Shown here piece by piece: positions 18,950 through 27,937 of a stretch of 64,000 nucleotides of DNA (position 1 is its first letter; the number at the start of each line of letters is the position of its first letter). This DNA is from Pseudalkalibacillus berkeleyi (GTDB taxonomy: Bacteria; Bacillota; Bacilli; Bacillales; Fictibacillaceae). Where the stretch lies: NCBI RefSeq assembly GCF_021608225.1, contig NZ_JAKIJS010000001.1, positions 62,001 to 126,000 of the forward strand, given 5' to 3'. The notes beneath the pieces were generated by a model, which did no database searches, had not been told where the DNA came from, and saw nothing but the letters and a program-made list of their open reading frames with translations. Made by a program: the position numbers and the translations under genes.

Positions 18950-19372
18950 TTACAATAATGGTTCTGATATTGTGTTTGCGATTTCTTGTAATTGTTCTGA
19001 ACTGTAGTCGCTTTCGTTTGTTTTCCAAACGGCTCCGAATCCGTCGCCTTTACCATACCGCGGAAGAATATGTACATGATAGTGGAAAACAGACTGACCA
19101 GCAGGCTCCTCATTATTGTTTAGCAGATTCAAACCGATAGGCTCATAGGCATTTTTAATTGAATTTGCTATTTTCGGAACGACGGAAAAGACTTTTTCTG
19201 CAACATCTTCAGGCAGTTCGTATAGGTTCTTGTGATGGTCTTTAGGGATGACAAGCGTATGCCCCTTCGTAACCTGGCTAATGTCAAGAAACGCGAGAAC
19301 ATGCTCATCTTCATACACTTTTGCAGCAGGAATATCACCATTTACAATCTTACAAAAGATACAATTATCCAT
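18950..19372 (-). CDS. hit: HIT-family nucleotide hydrolase
   Basis: 140 residues of the HINT/HIT family: N-terminal CIFCKIVNGDIP with a Cys pair, GHTLVIPKDHHKN, and the catalytic histidine triad HYHVHILPR. HIT proteins hydrolyse AMP-linked substrates. The location divergent from ecsA is as in B. subtilis. Confidence 0.93.
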   Translation of the reverse strand: MDNCIFCKIVNGDIPAAKVYEDEHVLAFLDISQVTKGHTLVIPKDHHKNLYELPEDVAEKVFSVVPKIANSIKNAYEPIGLNLLNNNEEPAGQSVFHYHVHILPRYGKGDGFGAVWKTNESDYSSEQLQEIANTISEPLL

Positions 19373-19490
19373 GAATCGCTCACACCTTTCAGAAATGATG
19401 GTTTAATGTTGTCATTGTATCATAGCCTCATTACATCATGGAATGCTTACTCCAAATGATAGATTACAGGCTCAACTTTGGAAAATCCTC

Positions 19491-19532
19491 ATAAAAAAGT
19501 GAAGAGCCCTACCATTAGATAGAGCTCTTCGG
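19491..19532 (-). terminator. Minus-strand Rho-independent terminator in the hit-ecsA gap
   Basis: On the minus strand GAAGAGCTC (19530-19522) pairs with the GGGCTCTTC of 19509-19501 (7 strong pairs plus a G-T and a G-C), and AC TTTTTT follows (19500-19493). No minus-strand gene lies immediately upstream, so it should end a non-coding transcript arising within 19,530-19,800. Confidence 0.65.
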
Positions 19533-19700
19533 AGAGGTCAGAGAAGAAAAGAGAAACAAGAGATCATGAACAATGGCTTGGGAAAGTGGTCATTGTTGAG
19601 AGAGTTGTCCGTAAACAAAAATATAGCCTCACGCCATATACTCTCCATTGAAGTTGGATTTACAACATCAATCTCTGTCTCTTTTCTTTTGAAGAAGAGG
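19525..19700. ncRNA. Candidate structured RNA between hit and ecsA
   Basis: No reading frame fits, yet the segment folds as a rod. 19525-19530 pairs with 19694-19699 (6 bp), 19542-19554 with 19678-19690 (13 bp, one G-T), 19559-19564 with 19671-19676 (6 bp), then two inner hairpins, 19569-19576/19590-19597 and 19600-19605/19640-19645. On the minus strand the transcript would end at the terminator at 19,491. Direction, promoter and boundaries are uncertain; a leader of ecsA on the plus strand is the alternative. Confidence 0.4.
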
Positions 19701-19829
19701 GGATGTCTTCTTCACTCCCCATCCTTTCCAATTCAACATTAAAACATACCCAAGGACCAATCATTTAGGCGGATGGGAGTCGAATTTGGTATGATAGATG
19801 AAACGACAGTTACAGGGAAGGGGTACAAA

Positions 19830-20567
19830 ATGGAACGTGTATTAGAGGTAGAAGAACTGACAGGTGGTTATAGTCAACAACAACCTGTTCTACATAACGT
19901 GAAATTCCATGTCAATCAAAGAGAGATCGTCGGCCTTATCGGATTGAACGGTGCTGGAAAGAGTACCTCCATCAAACACGTCTTAGGGCTGATGGAGCCT
20001 ATCTCAGGAACGGTTAAAGTAAGGGGTCAACGGATAGACGAAGGTCCAGATCAATATCGCTCACAAATTGCTTACATTCCTGAAACACCTGTATTATATG
20101 ATGAACTGACTTTATGGGAGCACCTTGAGCTCACAGCAATGGCATATGAGATAAAATCTGAAGACTTACAAAAACGTATTGATCCACTCCTAAAAGAATT
20201 CCGTATGGAAAATAAATTGAAGTGGTATCCAAGTCAATTTTCTAAAGGGATGAAACAAAAGGTGATGATTATGTGTGCGTTCTTAGTGCAACCATCGCTA
20301 TTTGTTGTAGATGAACCTTTTGTTGGACTTGATCCTCTTGGCATTCAATCGTTCCTTGATCTCATGATCCAAGTGAAGGAGAAAGGTACCGGTATATTAT
20401 TATCTACACATATTCTTTCGACTGCTGAGCGATATTGTGATCGATTCATCATTTTACATGAAGGAAAAGTTTTGGAAAGTGGTACGTTGTCTGAAATTCA
20501 GCAAAAAATGGACATGCCGAATGCTACGCTAGATGAAATCTATGTCCAGATTACAAAAGGAGCGTAA
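19830..20567 (+). CDS. ecsA: ABC transporter ATPase EcsA
   Basis: 245 residues: LTGGYSQQQPVLHNV, Walker A GLNGAGKST near residue 40, the EcsA-typical YIPETPVLYDELTLWEHLELTA, signature FSKGMKQKV, and Walker B LFVVDEPFVGLDP. EcsAB affects exoprotein secretion, sporulation and intramembrane proteolysis by RasP in B. subtilis; the transported substrate is unclear. I start at ATG 19830 behind GGGAAGGGG, matching EcsA length; an upstream ATG at 19773 lacks a ribosome site. Confidence 0.95.
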   Translation: MERVLEVEELTGGYSQQQPVLHNVKFHVNQREIVGLIGLNGAGKSTSIKHVLGLMEPISGTVKVRGQRIDEGPDQYRSQIAYIPETPVLYDELTLWEHLELTAMAYEIKSEDLQKRIDPLLKEFRMENKLKWYPSQFSKGMKQKVMIMCAFLVQPSLFVVDEPFVGLDPLGIQSFLDLMIQVKEKGTGILLSTHILSTAERYCDRFIILHEGKVLESGTLSEIQQKMDMPNATLDEIYVQITKGA

Positions 20568-20569
20568 AT

Positions 20570-21811
20570 ATGGGTGTTCAGACACTTTGGAAAGAAAGAG
20601 CCAATGCATTTTGGACGATGGCTATCAAATATTTGAGATATATTGGGAATAGTGGATTTCTCTTTTCGGTATACGTTGCAATTATTGCAGGAAGCTTTTA
20701 TTATGGAAAGCTGCTGAAAGCATTACCTGATTATTTTCCTGCAGTTGAGTTCATGACGGTTCTTCTATTGTTTTTTGTAGGAAGAGGAAAAATTAGAACC
20801 TTCCTAAAAGAACCAGACGCAAATTTCCTATTGCCACTTGAGCAAAGGTTTCGACCATATATACAACGGTCATTACTGTACAGTTTAATTATGCAAGCCT
20901 TTAACGTTCTCGTCATTATGCTCGTGTTAGGTCCGTTGTATTTTGCGCAAATCACAACAGATCGTGCATCCTATTTTGCAAGCTTGTTTCTAATCCTATT
21001 ACTGACGGGATGGAATTTGTTCGCGAGGTGGGAAGAGCTAAGGGTGCCTGACGGACCGAAGCGAACCCTGTTACCTATTACGCGTTACATCATGGTGTTA
21101 GTGACACTGTATGCGATTTTAAGTAGCGCGTGGATCATTACGGCCATCTTTGTTATCGGATTAGCCGTTCTCTATTTACTTCAATTTAGACCTTTAGCCG
21201 CAAAGCATACGTTAAAATGGAACCGGCTCATCTCGTTAGAAAACGATGCGCTCATGCTGTTTTACCGGATCGCTAATATGTTTGTTGAAGTTCCTCAGTT
21301 GAACAGGAAAGTGAAGAACAGAGCTTGGGCTACTCCTTTCATCACATTTTTGACAAAACCGTCAAGTAATATTTACGCATATATGTATGCAAGAGCATTC
21401 ATTCGTTCTAATGATTATTTCGGGATATTCCTGAGGTTGACGGTGATCGGCATCCTACTCATGGTTGTTTTACCTTCAGGAATGATTTTATGGACAGCCA
21501 ATGTATTGATTTTATATATGACTGCGATCCAGCTTACGACATTGTGGCCGCATTTTGACTTGAAAGTTTGGGTCGATCTTTATCCTGTTCCTAGACACAT
21601 TCGATTTGGTACGTTTCAAGGTCTAATCACGCGGATTATGTTCATACAAGTCCTTTTATTTTCAATAGCAAGCTTTGCTCGATACGGTTCAGTCATCGAA
21701 TCTGGAATCATCCTTGTATCAGGCTTATTCCTTGTAATCGCTTTTGTGAAAATAGTGCTCTATAAGCAGTTAAGTAAGCGGTTTGAAATCATAGAAGCGA
21801 AAAGCTCTTAA
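20570..21811 (+). CDS. ecsB: ABC transporter permease EcsB
   Basis: 413 residues with about nine hydrophobic helices, starting two bases after ecsA. Stretches such as GRGKIRTFLKEPDANFLLPLEQRF and DLYPVPRHIRFGTFQGLI are EcsB-like. It forms the membrane part of the EcsAB transporter. Confidence 0.93.
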   Translation: MGVQTLWKERANAFWTMAIKYLRYIGNSGFLFSVYVAIIAGSFYYGKLLKALPDYFPAVEFMTVLLLFFVGRGKIRTFLKEPDANFLLPLEQRFRPYIQRSLLYSLIMQAFNVLVIMLVLGPLYFAQITTDRASYFASLFLILLLTGWNLFARWEELRVPDGPKRTLLPITRYIMVLVTLYAILSSAWIITAIFVIGLAVLYLLQFRPLAAKHTLKWNRLISLENDALMLFYRIANMFVEVPQLNRKVKNRAWATPFITFLTKPSSNIYAYMYARAFIRSNDYFGIFLRLTVIGILLMVVLPSGMILWTANVLILYMTAIQLTTLWPHFDLKVWVDLYPVPRHIRFGTFQGLITRIMFIQVLLFSIASFARYGSVIESGIILVSGLFLVIAFVKIVLYKQLSKRFEIIEAKSS

Positions 21812-21833
21812 TTCGAAAGGGTTGGATGACGTC

Positions 21834-22562
21834 GTGGATAGTCAAGTAAAACGCGAGTTAAACGAATGGGAAAAGAAAATTTTGAAACGTTCCCCTTTAT
21901 ATAAACGTGCTGCGAATAAGATTCAAAAGCAAATTAATCAACGTATTCCAGAAAAAGTACACAACGTCGTTACGAATAGTATCATGCATATGATAAAGGC
22001 AACTTTAACAGGGACTGAATATACAACAAAACGACCACCGCTGTTAGGAAAAACACTTCAAGAGCGAGATGGATTGCTATTAGAAAGGAAGGAAGCTTAC
22101 AAAAAGACAGCCATGGCAGAAGGGGCTGGAACTGGTGCAGGCGGAATTCTTTGGGGACTCGCTGATTTCCCGCTGTTGGTTGGTATAAAGATGAGGTTCT
22201 TGTTTGAGTCAGCTAGAATTTATGGATATGATACGAGAAATGACCAAGAGCGAATTTTCCTTTTGCATATTTTTTTACTCGCTTTTTCAAGTGATGACAT
22301 TCGCAAAGAAACCTATGTAGCCATCAAAAACTGGGAGCAAACAAAAGAGAAGTGGGCAACGAAAGAATCGATACAGGATTATGATTGGAGAACGTTTCAA
22401 ATTACGTATCGGGATCATATCGATTTGGCAAAAATGCTTCAAATGGTTCCTGGATTCGGTGCAATCGTAGGCGCTTATGTAAATTACCACTTTTTAGATC
22501 AACTAGGTGAAACAGCTATGAACTGTTACCGGCTTAGATATTTACATGAAAAAGGAGACTGA
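21834..22562 (+). CDS. ecsC: EcsC family protein
   Basis: 242 residues ending the ecs operon. The Gly-rich hydrophobic core AEGAGTGAGGILWGLADFPLLV and the second amphipathic hydrophobic stretch MVPGFGAIVGAYVNYHFLDQLG define the EcsC family, whose role is unknown. AAAGGG at 21817-21821 directly abuts a TTG at 21822, too close to serve it, so I prefer GTG 21834; the start is uncertain. Confidence 0.88.
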   Translation: MDSQVKRELNEWEKKILKRSPLYKRAANKIQKQINQRIPEKVHNVVTNSIMHMIKATLTGTEYTTKRPPLLGKTLQERDGLLLERKEAYKKTAMAEGAGTGAGGILWGLADFPLLVGIKMRFLFESARIYGYDTRNDQERIFLLHIFLLAFSSDDIRKETYVAIKNWEQTKEKWATKESIQDYDWRTFQITYRDHIDLAKMLQMVPGFGAIVGAYVNYHFLDQLGETAMNCYRLRYLHEKGD

Positions 22563-22594
22563 TCCAGATAGGGATCATGTCTCCTTTTGTTTTA
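22549..22594 (+). terminator. Terminator of the ecs operon
   Basis: AAAAGGAGAC pairs with GTCTCCTTTT, extended inside by TGATCC/GGATCA. The upstream arm overlaps the last codons of ecsC. A T-rich tail follows and reaches the end of the convergent gene. Confidence 0.8.
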
Positions 22595-23791
22595 CTTAGA
22601 TTCAACCTTATTTTCAGTGCTGTATTTTAAATGTGAAAGCGTAGCTTCACCGAGCAGTTTTGCAGCGATTGGCAAGGAACGCTCATCAATCATAAATTTC
22701 GGGTGGTGGTGAGGAGCGACTTCACTTGCGTTTGGATCCTTCGCACCAACAAAAGCGAAGCTTCCGGGTACATGCTGTAAGTAATAACCGAAATCTTCTC
22801 CACCCATTTGTGCTGCCTTTTCACTTACTGAAAGGACACCTGGAATTCGAGATGCGACTTGCTTAATATGCTCGGTTTCTTCTTTATGATTTACGAGCGG
22901 AGGATAACCTCTTGTATAGTTGAATTCGTAATCCGTTCCACAGGCATCACAAACTCCTTTAATGACTTCTTCCATTCTGGATTGCATCTTACTACGTACA
23001 GATTCTTTAAAGGTACGAACGGTTCCCTTTAACTGAGTTGTATCTGCAATCACATTAAAGGCATTGTTCGCGACAAATGAACCGACAGATAAGACAGCAG
23101 ATTCAAGTGGATCGACATTACGACTTACGATTTGTTGTAATGAAACGACCAGTTGAGAAGCTGTCATAATGGAGTCCTTTGTAAGGTGAGGTTGAGCGCC
23201 GTGCCCGCCGCGACCGATGATTTTAATTTCGAACTGATCAGCAGCTGCCATGAATGGTCCTTCTTTATAGTATACTTCGCCGACATTATCAGTTGCCCAT
23301 AAGTGGACGCCATAAATGTAATCGACACCTTCAAGACAACCATCTTCAATCATAGAGATCGCTCCACCAGGGACGAGTTCTTCTGCATGTTGGTGGATAA
23401 GAACAATATTTCCTTCAAGCTCATCCTTCAATTGATTCAATACCTTCGCTAGAACGAGCAAGGTTGCAGTATGACCGTCGTGACCACAAGCATGCATGAC
23501 TCCATCGTTTTTGGAGCGAAATGGAACCTCGGATTGTTCATGAATCGGTAAAGCATCAAAATCTGCTCTGAGGGCTACCGTTTTCCCAGGCTTACTACCC
23601 TTGATCGTTGCAACAATCCCATTTCCGCCAACATTCGCACGGTAAGGAATACCAAGTTTCTCATAGTATTCAGCTATGTAAGCCGCTGTTTGAACTTCCT
23701 CAAAAGAAAGCTCGGGATATTGATGAAGGTATCTTCGAATTTCGACCATTTCATCAAAGTGCTGATCAATGAGCTCATAGAAATTTTTCAT
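22592..23791 (-). CDS. yhaA: M20 family amidohydrolase (YhaA-like)
   Basis: 399 residues of the M20D peptidase/aminoacylase family that includes N-acyl-amino-acid and indole-acetyl-amino-acid hydrolases. Metal ligands are visible in ACGHDGHTA, HQHAEE and GVHLWA, and near the C-terminus APHHHPKF. The dimerisation insert carries GRGGHGAQPHLTKD. The minus-strand ribosome site GAGGAGG is correctly spaced from ATG 23791; an upstream ATG at 23806 overlaps it. Position next to ecsC matches B. subtilis yhaA. The natural substrate is unknown. Confidence 0.9.
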   Translation of the reverse strand: MKNFYELIDQHFDEMVEIRRYLHQYPELSFEEVQTAAYIAEYYEKLGIPYRANVGGNGIVATIKGSKPGKTVALRADFDALPIHEQSEVPFRSKNDGVMHACGHDGHTATLLVLAKVLNQLKDELEGNIVLIHQHAEELVPGGAISMIEDGCLEGVDYIYGVHLWATDNVGEVYYKEGPFMAAADQFEIKIIGRGGHGAQPHLTKDSIMTASQLVVSLQQIVSRNVDPLESAVLSVGSFVANNAFNVIADTTQLKGTVRTFKESVRSKMQSRMEEVIKGVCDACGTDYEFNYTRGYPPLVNHKEETEHIKQVASRIPGVLSVSEKAAQMGGEDFGYYLQHVPGSFAFVGAKDPNASEVAPHHHPKFMIDERSLPIAAKLLGEATLSHLKYSTENKVESK

Positions 23792-23917
23792 AGTGCGCCT
23801 CCTCATCCAGGTAAAAGTTTGAAAAATCTGTCTTTTCCTTTGTCACAGTATAGCACGATTAAAGGATATAACGAAAGCTTGACACAGCCATTCTTTAGTT
23901 CTTTTTAATTAACATAA

Positions 23918-23946
23918 AAATGACACTGCTCACCGCAGTGTCATTT
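23918..23946. terminator. Hairpin terminator downstream of the ferritin-like gene
   Basis: AAATGACACTGC (23918-23929) pairs perfectly with GCAGTGTCATTT (23935-23946). A T-run follows on the minus strand, so it mainly ends the ferritin-like gene. Confidence 0.85.
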
Positions 23947-23960
23947 GATAATATGTCTCT

Positions 23961-24395
23961 TTATGAAAGTCGAGGGTCGCTTAGTAGACGATCCATTTCC
24001 TCCATATGATGTGTTTCATCAGAAATTAAGTCTTCTAATTTTACGACAAGCTCTGTCATGTTCAGTTCAGCTGCTTGTTTCTTACGCATTTCATATCGTT
24101 CAATCGTATCTTTTTCAGCTCTTCTTGCTTCTTCAAGCATTTCACGTACATCTGTCAGTTGCTTCACGTCTGCAGGACGGGTTGTTGGTGTACCACCAAG
24201 CGTGCTGATTTTTTCAGATAGGTACATTGCGTGTCCTTGTTCATCTGTTATTTCACCTTCAAAGAAAGGCTTCAAGACCTGGCGATACATACCTGATACA
24301 ACAGCGGCATTGTAAGTATACATGATGACTGCAGCATATTCATTGGCAAGGTCTTCATTTAGTCCGTCAATTAGTTCTTGTAAATCTTTGTCCAT
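23961..24395 (-). CDS. Ferritin-like (bacterioferritin/Dps-type) diiron protein
   Basis: 144 residues, all-helical four-helix bundle. Metal-ligand-like residues occur as NEDLANEYAAVIMY (helix 1 Glu), EGEITDEQGHAMY (Glu-x-x-His, helix 2), KDTIERYEMR (helix 3) and SDETHHMEEM (helix 4). This is the diiron ferritin-like pattern, suggesting iron storage or oxidant protection. It is monocistronic with its own terminator. Whether it stores iron or acts as a ferroxidase or reductase cannot be told. Confidence 0.85.
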   Translation of the reverse strand: MDKDLQELIDGLNEDLANEYAAVIMYTYNAAVVSGMYRQVLKPFFEGEITDEQGHAMYLSEKISTLGGTPTTRPADVKQLTDVREMLEEARRAEKDTIERYEMRKKQAAELNMTELVVKLEDLISDETHHMEEMDRLLSDPRLS

Positions 24396-24565
24396 TAGTC
24401 ATACATCCTTTCTAATGAAATATATCTTTTCTCACGTGTTTAATGTACCCTTTCGAATACAGCTTTAAACTTATGTTCCAATAAAATACAAACAGGTTTA
24501 ATAGAAGCGATTTCGGGAATAAAAACTACAGTCAAGTTAAATGTTAGAAAGGTTGTGAATACGTT

Positions 24566-25096
24566 TTGAGTAAGATTGCAGTATTAATGACCGACATGTT
24601 TGAAGATGTAGAGTACACAGATCCAGCAAAAGCTTACGAGGATGCTGGGCACGAACTTACAATCATCAGCACGGAGCGAAAAGAAATACAAGGGAAGCAA
24701 GGTGAAGTATCTGTCCAAGTAGATCAAACCATTGACCAAGTGGATCCAGATGACTTTGATGTTTTATTTATTCCAGGAGGTTTCTCACCAGATATCTTGA
24801 GAGCAGATGACCGTGTCGTAGAATTTGCGAAAAAGATGGTCTATCAGGAGAAACCCGTTTTTGCAATATGTCACGGTCCCCAAATTCTGATTACCGCCGA
24901 CGTATTAAAAGGACGTAATATTACGGGATTCAAGTCTATACAGGTGGATTTGAAACTCGCAGGCGCGAATGTGTTTGATGAACCAGTCGTCGTTTGTGGA
25001 GGCAACCTTGTTACAAGTCGCCAACCTGATGACCTACCAGTATTTATCGAAGAATCAAAAAAATTATTAAAACAAGGAGTGACTACAAGTGTCTGA
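24566..25096 (+). CDS. DJ-1/PfpI family protein (YraA/YfkM-like)
   Basis: 176 residues with the class-I glutamine-amidotransferase-like fold: MFEDVEYTDP with the conserved Glu, FIPGGFSPDILR, and the nucleophile elbow AICHGPQ. Members are called general stress proteins, proteases or protein deglycases; the true reaction is debated. It starts at TTG 24566. The next gene overlaps its last eight bases, suggesting coupled translation. Confidence 0.88.
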   Translation: MSKIAVLMTDMFEDVEYTDPAKAYEDAGHELTIISTERKEIQGKQGEVSVQVDQTIDQVDPDDFDVLFIPGGFSPDILRADDRVVEFAKKMVYQEKPVFAICHGPQILITADVLKGRNITGFKSIQVDLKLAGANVFDEPVVVCGGNLVTSRQPDDLPVFIEESKKLLKQGVTTSV

Positions 25097-25424
25097 AAAC
25101 AAACATATGGTAGATAAAAATGATCGATTACATGAGGAAGAAGTAAAATCAACAGTTGACCGAATACCTGAAGAAGAAAGAGGAAAGATTCTTGAGAACT
25201 TTGACGTATTCAAAAACTATTTAGGTAAGAGAGTGCGCATTGGTGAAAAAATGGGTATGTCTGAGGAACAGCTAGCAAAAACAGCGGAAAAAGTAGCAGA
25301 TTATTTAGCAGAAAATGAAGAACCTCGAAACAGAGAGGAAAAACTACTGAAAGAGCTTTGGAATGCGGGTACTGAAGAACAGCAGCACATGCTTGCACAC
25401 ATGCTCGTACGGATGGTTGATTAA
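25089..25424 (+). CDS. DUF3243 family protein
   Basis: 111 residues, charged, helical: IPEEERGKILENFDVFKNYL and RIGEKMGMSEEQLAKTAEKVADYL, then ELWNAGTEEQQHMLAHMLVRMV, typical of DUF3243 (YmfJ-like). GTG start inside the upstream gene's end with GGAG about a dozen bases before. Function unknown; co-transcribed with the DJ-1-like gene. Confidence 0.75.
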   Translation: MSENKHMVDKNDRLHEEEVKSTVDRIPEEERGKILENFDVFKNYLGKRVRIGEKMGMSEEQLAKTAEKVADYLAENEEPRNREEKLLKELWNAGTEEQQHMLAHMLVRMVD

Positions 25425-25472
25425 TTTAGGGAAAGAAATACTTTTTAAACACATTAAAATACGAGAAGATTG

Positions 25473-25508
25473 GCAGGCCAAAGAGTAAAAACTTTGGTCT
25501 GCTTTTTT
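25473..25508 (+). terminator. Rho-independent terminator after DUF3243 gene
   Basis: GCAGGCCAAAG (25473-25483) pairs with CTTTGGTCTGC (25492-25502, one G-T), followed by TTTTTTG. Confidence 0.88.
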
Positions 25509-25636
25509 GTATACCACTAGAATGAATTGAAGTATATAACATCTAACGAGCCTTATTCGTACCGCGAAAACGGAGAAAAGCTGAAATGGCGGATGGAAAG
25601 AAGCTGTTGTGATTAATTTACAAGTCTAAAATAATA

Positions 25637-25678
25637 CAAAAGCCGCACCTTTTTCCGTGAAGGATAGAGATGCGGCTT
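25637..25678 (-). terminator. Terminator of the methyltransferase gene
   Basis: On the minus strand AAGCCGCA pairs with TGCGGCTT, then TTTGTATTATTTT. Ends the genes read leftwards from 27.8 kb. Confidence 0.8.
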
Positions 25679-25683
25679 ATATA

Positions 25684-26283
25684 TTATGGTCTTGCCCATA
25701 TGTAATAAAGGAACCCGTTTAATTTACGTTCTACCTTTTCTAGTTGGAGATTTGACTCGTTTACAAATCGGGTGATATCCCGGTCTTGATGACATCCAAT
25801 CATTTTGTAAGCAATCGGATCGATCTTTTTTTGTACCCAACCGAGTGCACTACTTTTACAGATTCCGTGCTCCATCATTAAGATTCTTCCGTTTGGTTTG
25901 CACCATTTTTGAAAACGATTCAAGAGTTCAACAGGTGACTCATAAGAGCAGAAGGAGAGAGTGGAAACGATTGTATCAAATGTATTTTCCTCATACTCAA
26001 CCGTTTCTACATCAGCTTCTTCTAAATAAATGGGAAATGGAAATTGGTCTGAAGTATTTCGCGCAGCTTTAAGCATTTCCTTACTAAAGTCAATTCCATT
26101 TAACTCACTAATCCCCACGTAGTGAGGGAAGTTGAGCCCAGTACCTACAGCAACCTCAAGTACTTTACCCTTTGCATCTGGAATGAGTTTCTTCCGAAAA
26201 CGAGCTGTTGGATCTTTTTGTTGGAGCTTTTCATATCCTTTCGCTTGCTTTTCAAATATCTTGATATGTTTATTTTTATCCAT
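25684..26283 (-). CDS. Class I SAM-dependent methyltransferase (UbiE-like)
   Basis: 199 residues. The AdoMet site is VLEVAVGTGLNFPHY, followed by LNGIDFSKEMLKAAR and DTIVSTLSFCSYESP. The post-core GRILMMEHG and PNG motifs match small UbiE/COQ5-type methyltransferases. It lies downstream of a lipid kinase gene on the same strand, about 40 bases away, so a lipid or quinone substrate is possible but unproven. Confidence 0.88.
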   Translation of the reverse strand: MDKNKHIKIFEKQAKGYEKLQQKDPTARFRKKLIPDAKGKVLEVAVGTGLNFPHYVGISELNGIDFSKEMLKAARNTSDQFPFPIYLEEADVETVEYEENTFDTIVSTLSFCSYESPVELLNRFQKWCKPNGRILMMEHGICKSSALGWVQKKIDPIAYKMIGCHQDRDITRFVNESNLQLEKVERKLNGFLYYIWARP

Positions 26284-26322
26284 ATAAACGCCTCTCGTCT
26301 TGCTTATTCCGTCGTCGACCTT

Positions 26323-27225
26323 TTATTGCAAAGGAGGATAGTTTCCTACAGCCATTTGGATATGCCTCGGTAAGATAGAAATGGTTGATGGCGTTTCATA
26401 ATCTCGTTCGCCATCACAGTCAATCGTTTGATTAGGTTCTGTTTCGATGGAAATGTGGTCAGATTGAAAATAGAGGATATCCTCACTATTCGGGATATCT
26501 TGCATGACTTTAGCGCGAATCATGTCCCAAAAGGTTTGTAAACGATTGGACTCGATAATGAGTACCTCAAGCTTTCCATCCTCAATATTTGATTCTGGGA
26601 AGAAGGCTCTGATACCACCCGTAAAAGGGCCGTTTCCGATGAGAACCATTGCTGCGTTTCCCTCGTAAGCGCATTCATCTGATTCCAGTTTCAATTTAAA
26701 CGTACGGTCACGATTTACGGATTGAATTGCACTTAGATAATAGGAAAGACGGCCAAAACTTTCTTTCATTCTAGGATTTATATTGGTTGATACTTCTGTA
26801 ATCAAGCCTATACCCCAGAAGTTTAGAAAGTACTGGTGATTACATTTCCCTACATCAATTGCTCTAAATTTTTGATTACATATTTGTTCTACTGCTTCTA
26901 GTGGATTTTGTGAAATTCCAAGCGCTCTAGAAAAGTCATTGCATGTCCCACCAGGAATAATTCCGAACGCTGGACGATTTTGTAGTGGTGCTAGTGCATT
27001 TATAATTTCATAAACTGTTCCATCACCGCCAGCTCCGATAATCAGATCTGTCTCATTGTCTAGGTCCTCGATGTAAGAGGCTGCATCTCCAGGTTGATAG
27101 GTTTCATGTACACTAACATGTGGGAAATGACTTTCAAGAGTCTTTACAACTTGTTGTAACTGTTCTTTCAATCTTCCATTTCCAGCATTCGGATTTATAA
27201 TCAGGTCGACCCGTTTAATTTTCAA
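26323..27225 (-). CDS. Diacylglycerol/lipid kinase (YegS/BmrU family)
   Basis: 300 residues with the DAGK catalytic pattern: LIINPNAGNGR at the N-terminus, IGAGGDGTVYEIINAL, FGIIPGGTCNDFSRALGI, and a C-terminal sandwich domain with GNGPFTGGIRAFFP. It phosphorylates diacylglycerol or a related lipid. I use TTG 27225 because AAAGGAG on the minus strand is well spaced from it and too near the ATG at 27231. Confidence 0.9.
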   Translation of the reverse strand: MKIKRVDLIINPNAGNGRLKEQLQQVVKTLESHFPHVSVHETYQPGDAASYIEDLDNETDLIIGAGGDGTVYEIINALAPLQNRPAFGIIPGGTCNDFSRALGISQNPLEAVEQICNQKFRAIDVGKCNHQYFLNFWGIGLITEVSTNINPRMKESFGRLSYYLSAIQSVNRDRTFKLKLESDECAYEGNAAMVLIGNGPFTGGIRAFFPESNIEDGKLEVLIIESNRLQTFWDMIRAKVMQDIPNSEDILYFQSDHISIETEPNQTIDCDGERDYETPSTISILPRHIQMAVGNYPPLQ

Positions 27226-27261
27226 TGCCATTCTCCTTTCTAACCGACATCTGAACGATAT

Positions 27262-27777
27262 TTACTTTTCTGCTTTTTGTTCTAGATGAAACGATCGAAG
27301 GAATGGTTTTCCTGTGAAAATCGTTTGAGGGAGTCCTTCACTAGTTCCTTTACCTTTATGCGCTTTCTCATATGATTTTGATTCTTTCCATGCTTCAAAA
27401 TCTCTTTCGTCGACCCACATACTTGAAATGATATAGGTCTCGGTATCTTTTGGACGAAGAATGAGCAACCCTGCACAACCTGGTTCCTTTTCTACTAAGC
27501 CTGCACGTTGCTTAAATCGATCTTCAAACACGGGGCGACCTTCAGAGGAAACCGGAATATTGTTAAATACGATAAAGTTCGCACCTTCGAACCCACCAGA
27601 TTCTTCGATGACTTCATATGTGTGCCCTGATTCGAACAGCGTTTCATTTGATGTTTTATGTAGTAATACAGAATCTTCATGTCCTTCTAGCAAATAAAAG
27701 TCACCTTGTTCATTTTCGTATTTTTTCATTAACGTTTGCAAGAAATCCTTCGTTCCATAAGCAATATGATAATACAT
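27262..27777 (-). CDS. hmoB: Haem-degrading monooxygenase HmoB (YhgC)
   Basis: 171 residues: N-terminal domain MYYHIAYGTKDFL, then an ABM-fold domain with NNIPVSSEGRPVFEDRFKQRAG, EPGCAGLLILRP, the catalytic SSMWVDERDFEAW and SKSYEKAHKG. This agrees with B. subtilis HmoB (YhgC), which opens the haem ring and frees iron. It sits divergently from pbpF, and the hem biosynthesis genes follow a few kilobases on, as in B. subtilis. The minus-strand ribosome site is AAAAAGGAG. Confidence 0.9.
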   Translation of the reverse strand: MYYHIAYGTKDFLQTLMKKYENEQGDFYLLEGHEDSVLLHKTSNETLFESGHTYEVIEESGGFEGANFIVFNNIPVSSEGRPVFEDRFKQRAGLVEKEPGCAGLLILRPKDTETYIISSMWVDERDFEAWKESKSYEKAHKGKGTSEGLPQTIFTGKPFLRSFHLEQKAEK

Positions 27778-27937
27778 AGATTAATCGCTCCTTTTTCTCA
27801 TAAGTATACACAAAAATGGTTTTATTCATGATTTACCCCTAGTCGTGAGATACTAAACGAAACGAAAAGCTGGTAACATACGTAATTATTGGGTAAAGTG
27901 GAAAAGTAATTTTTACTTCGATAGGAGTTGATGCGTT

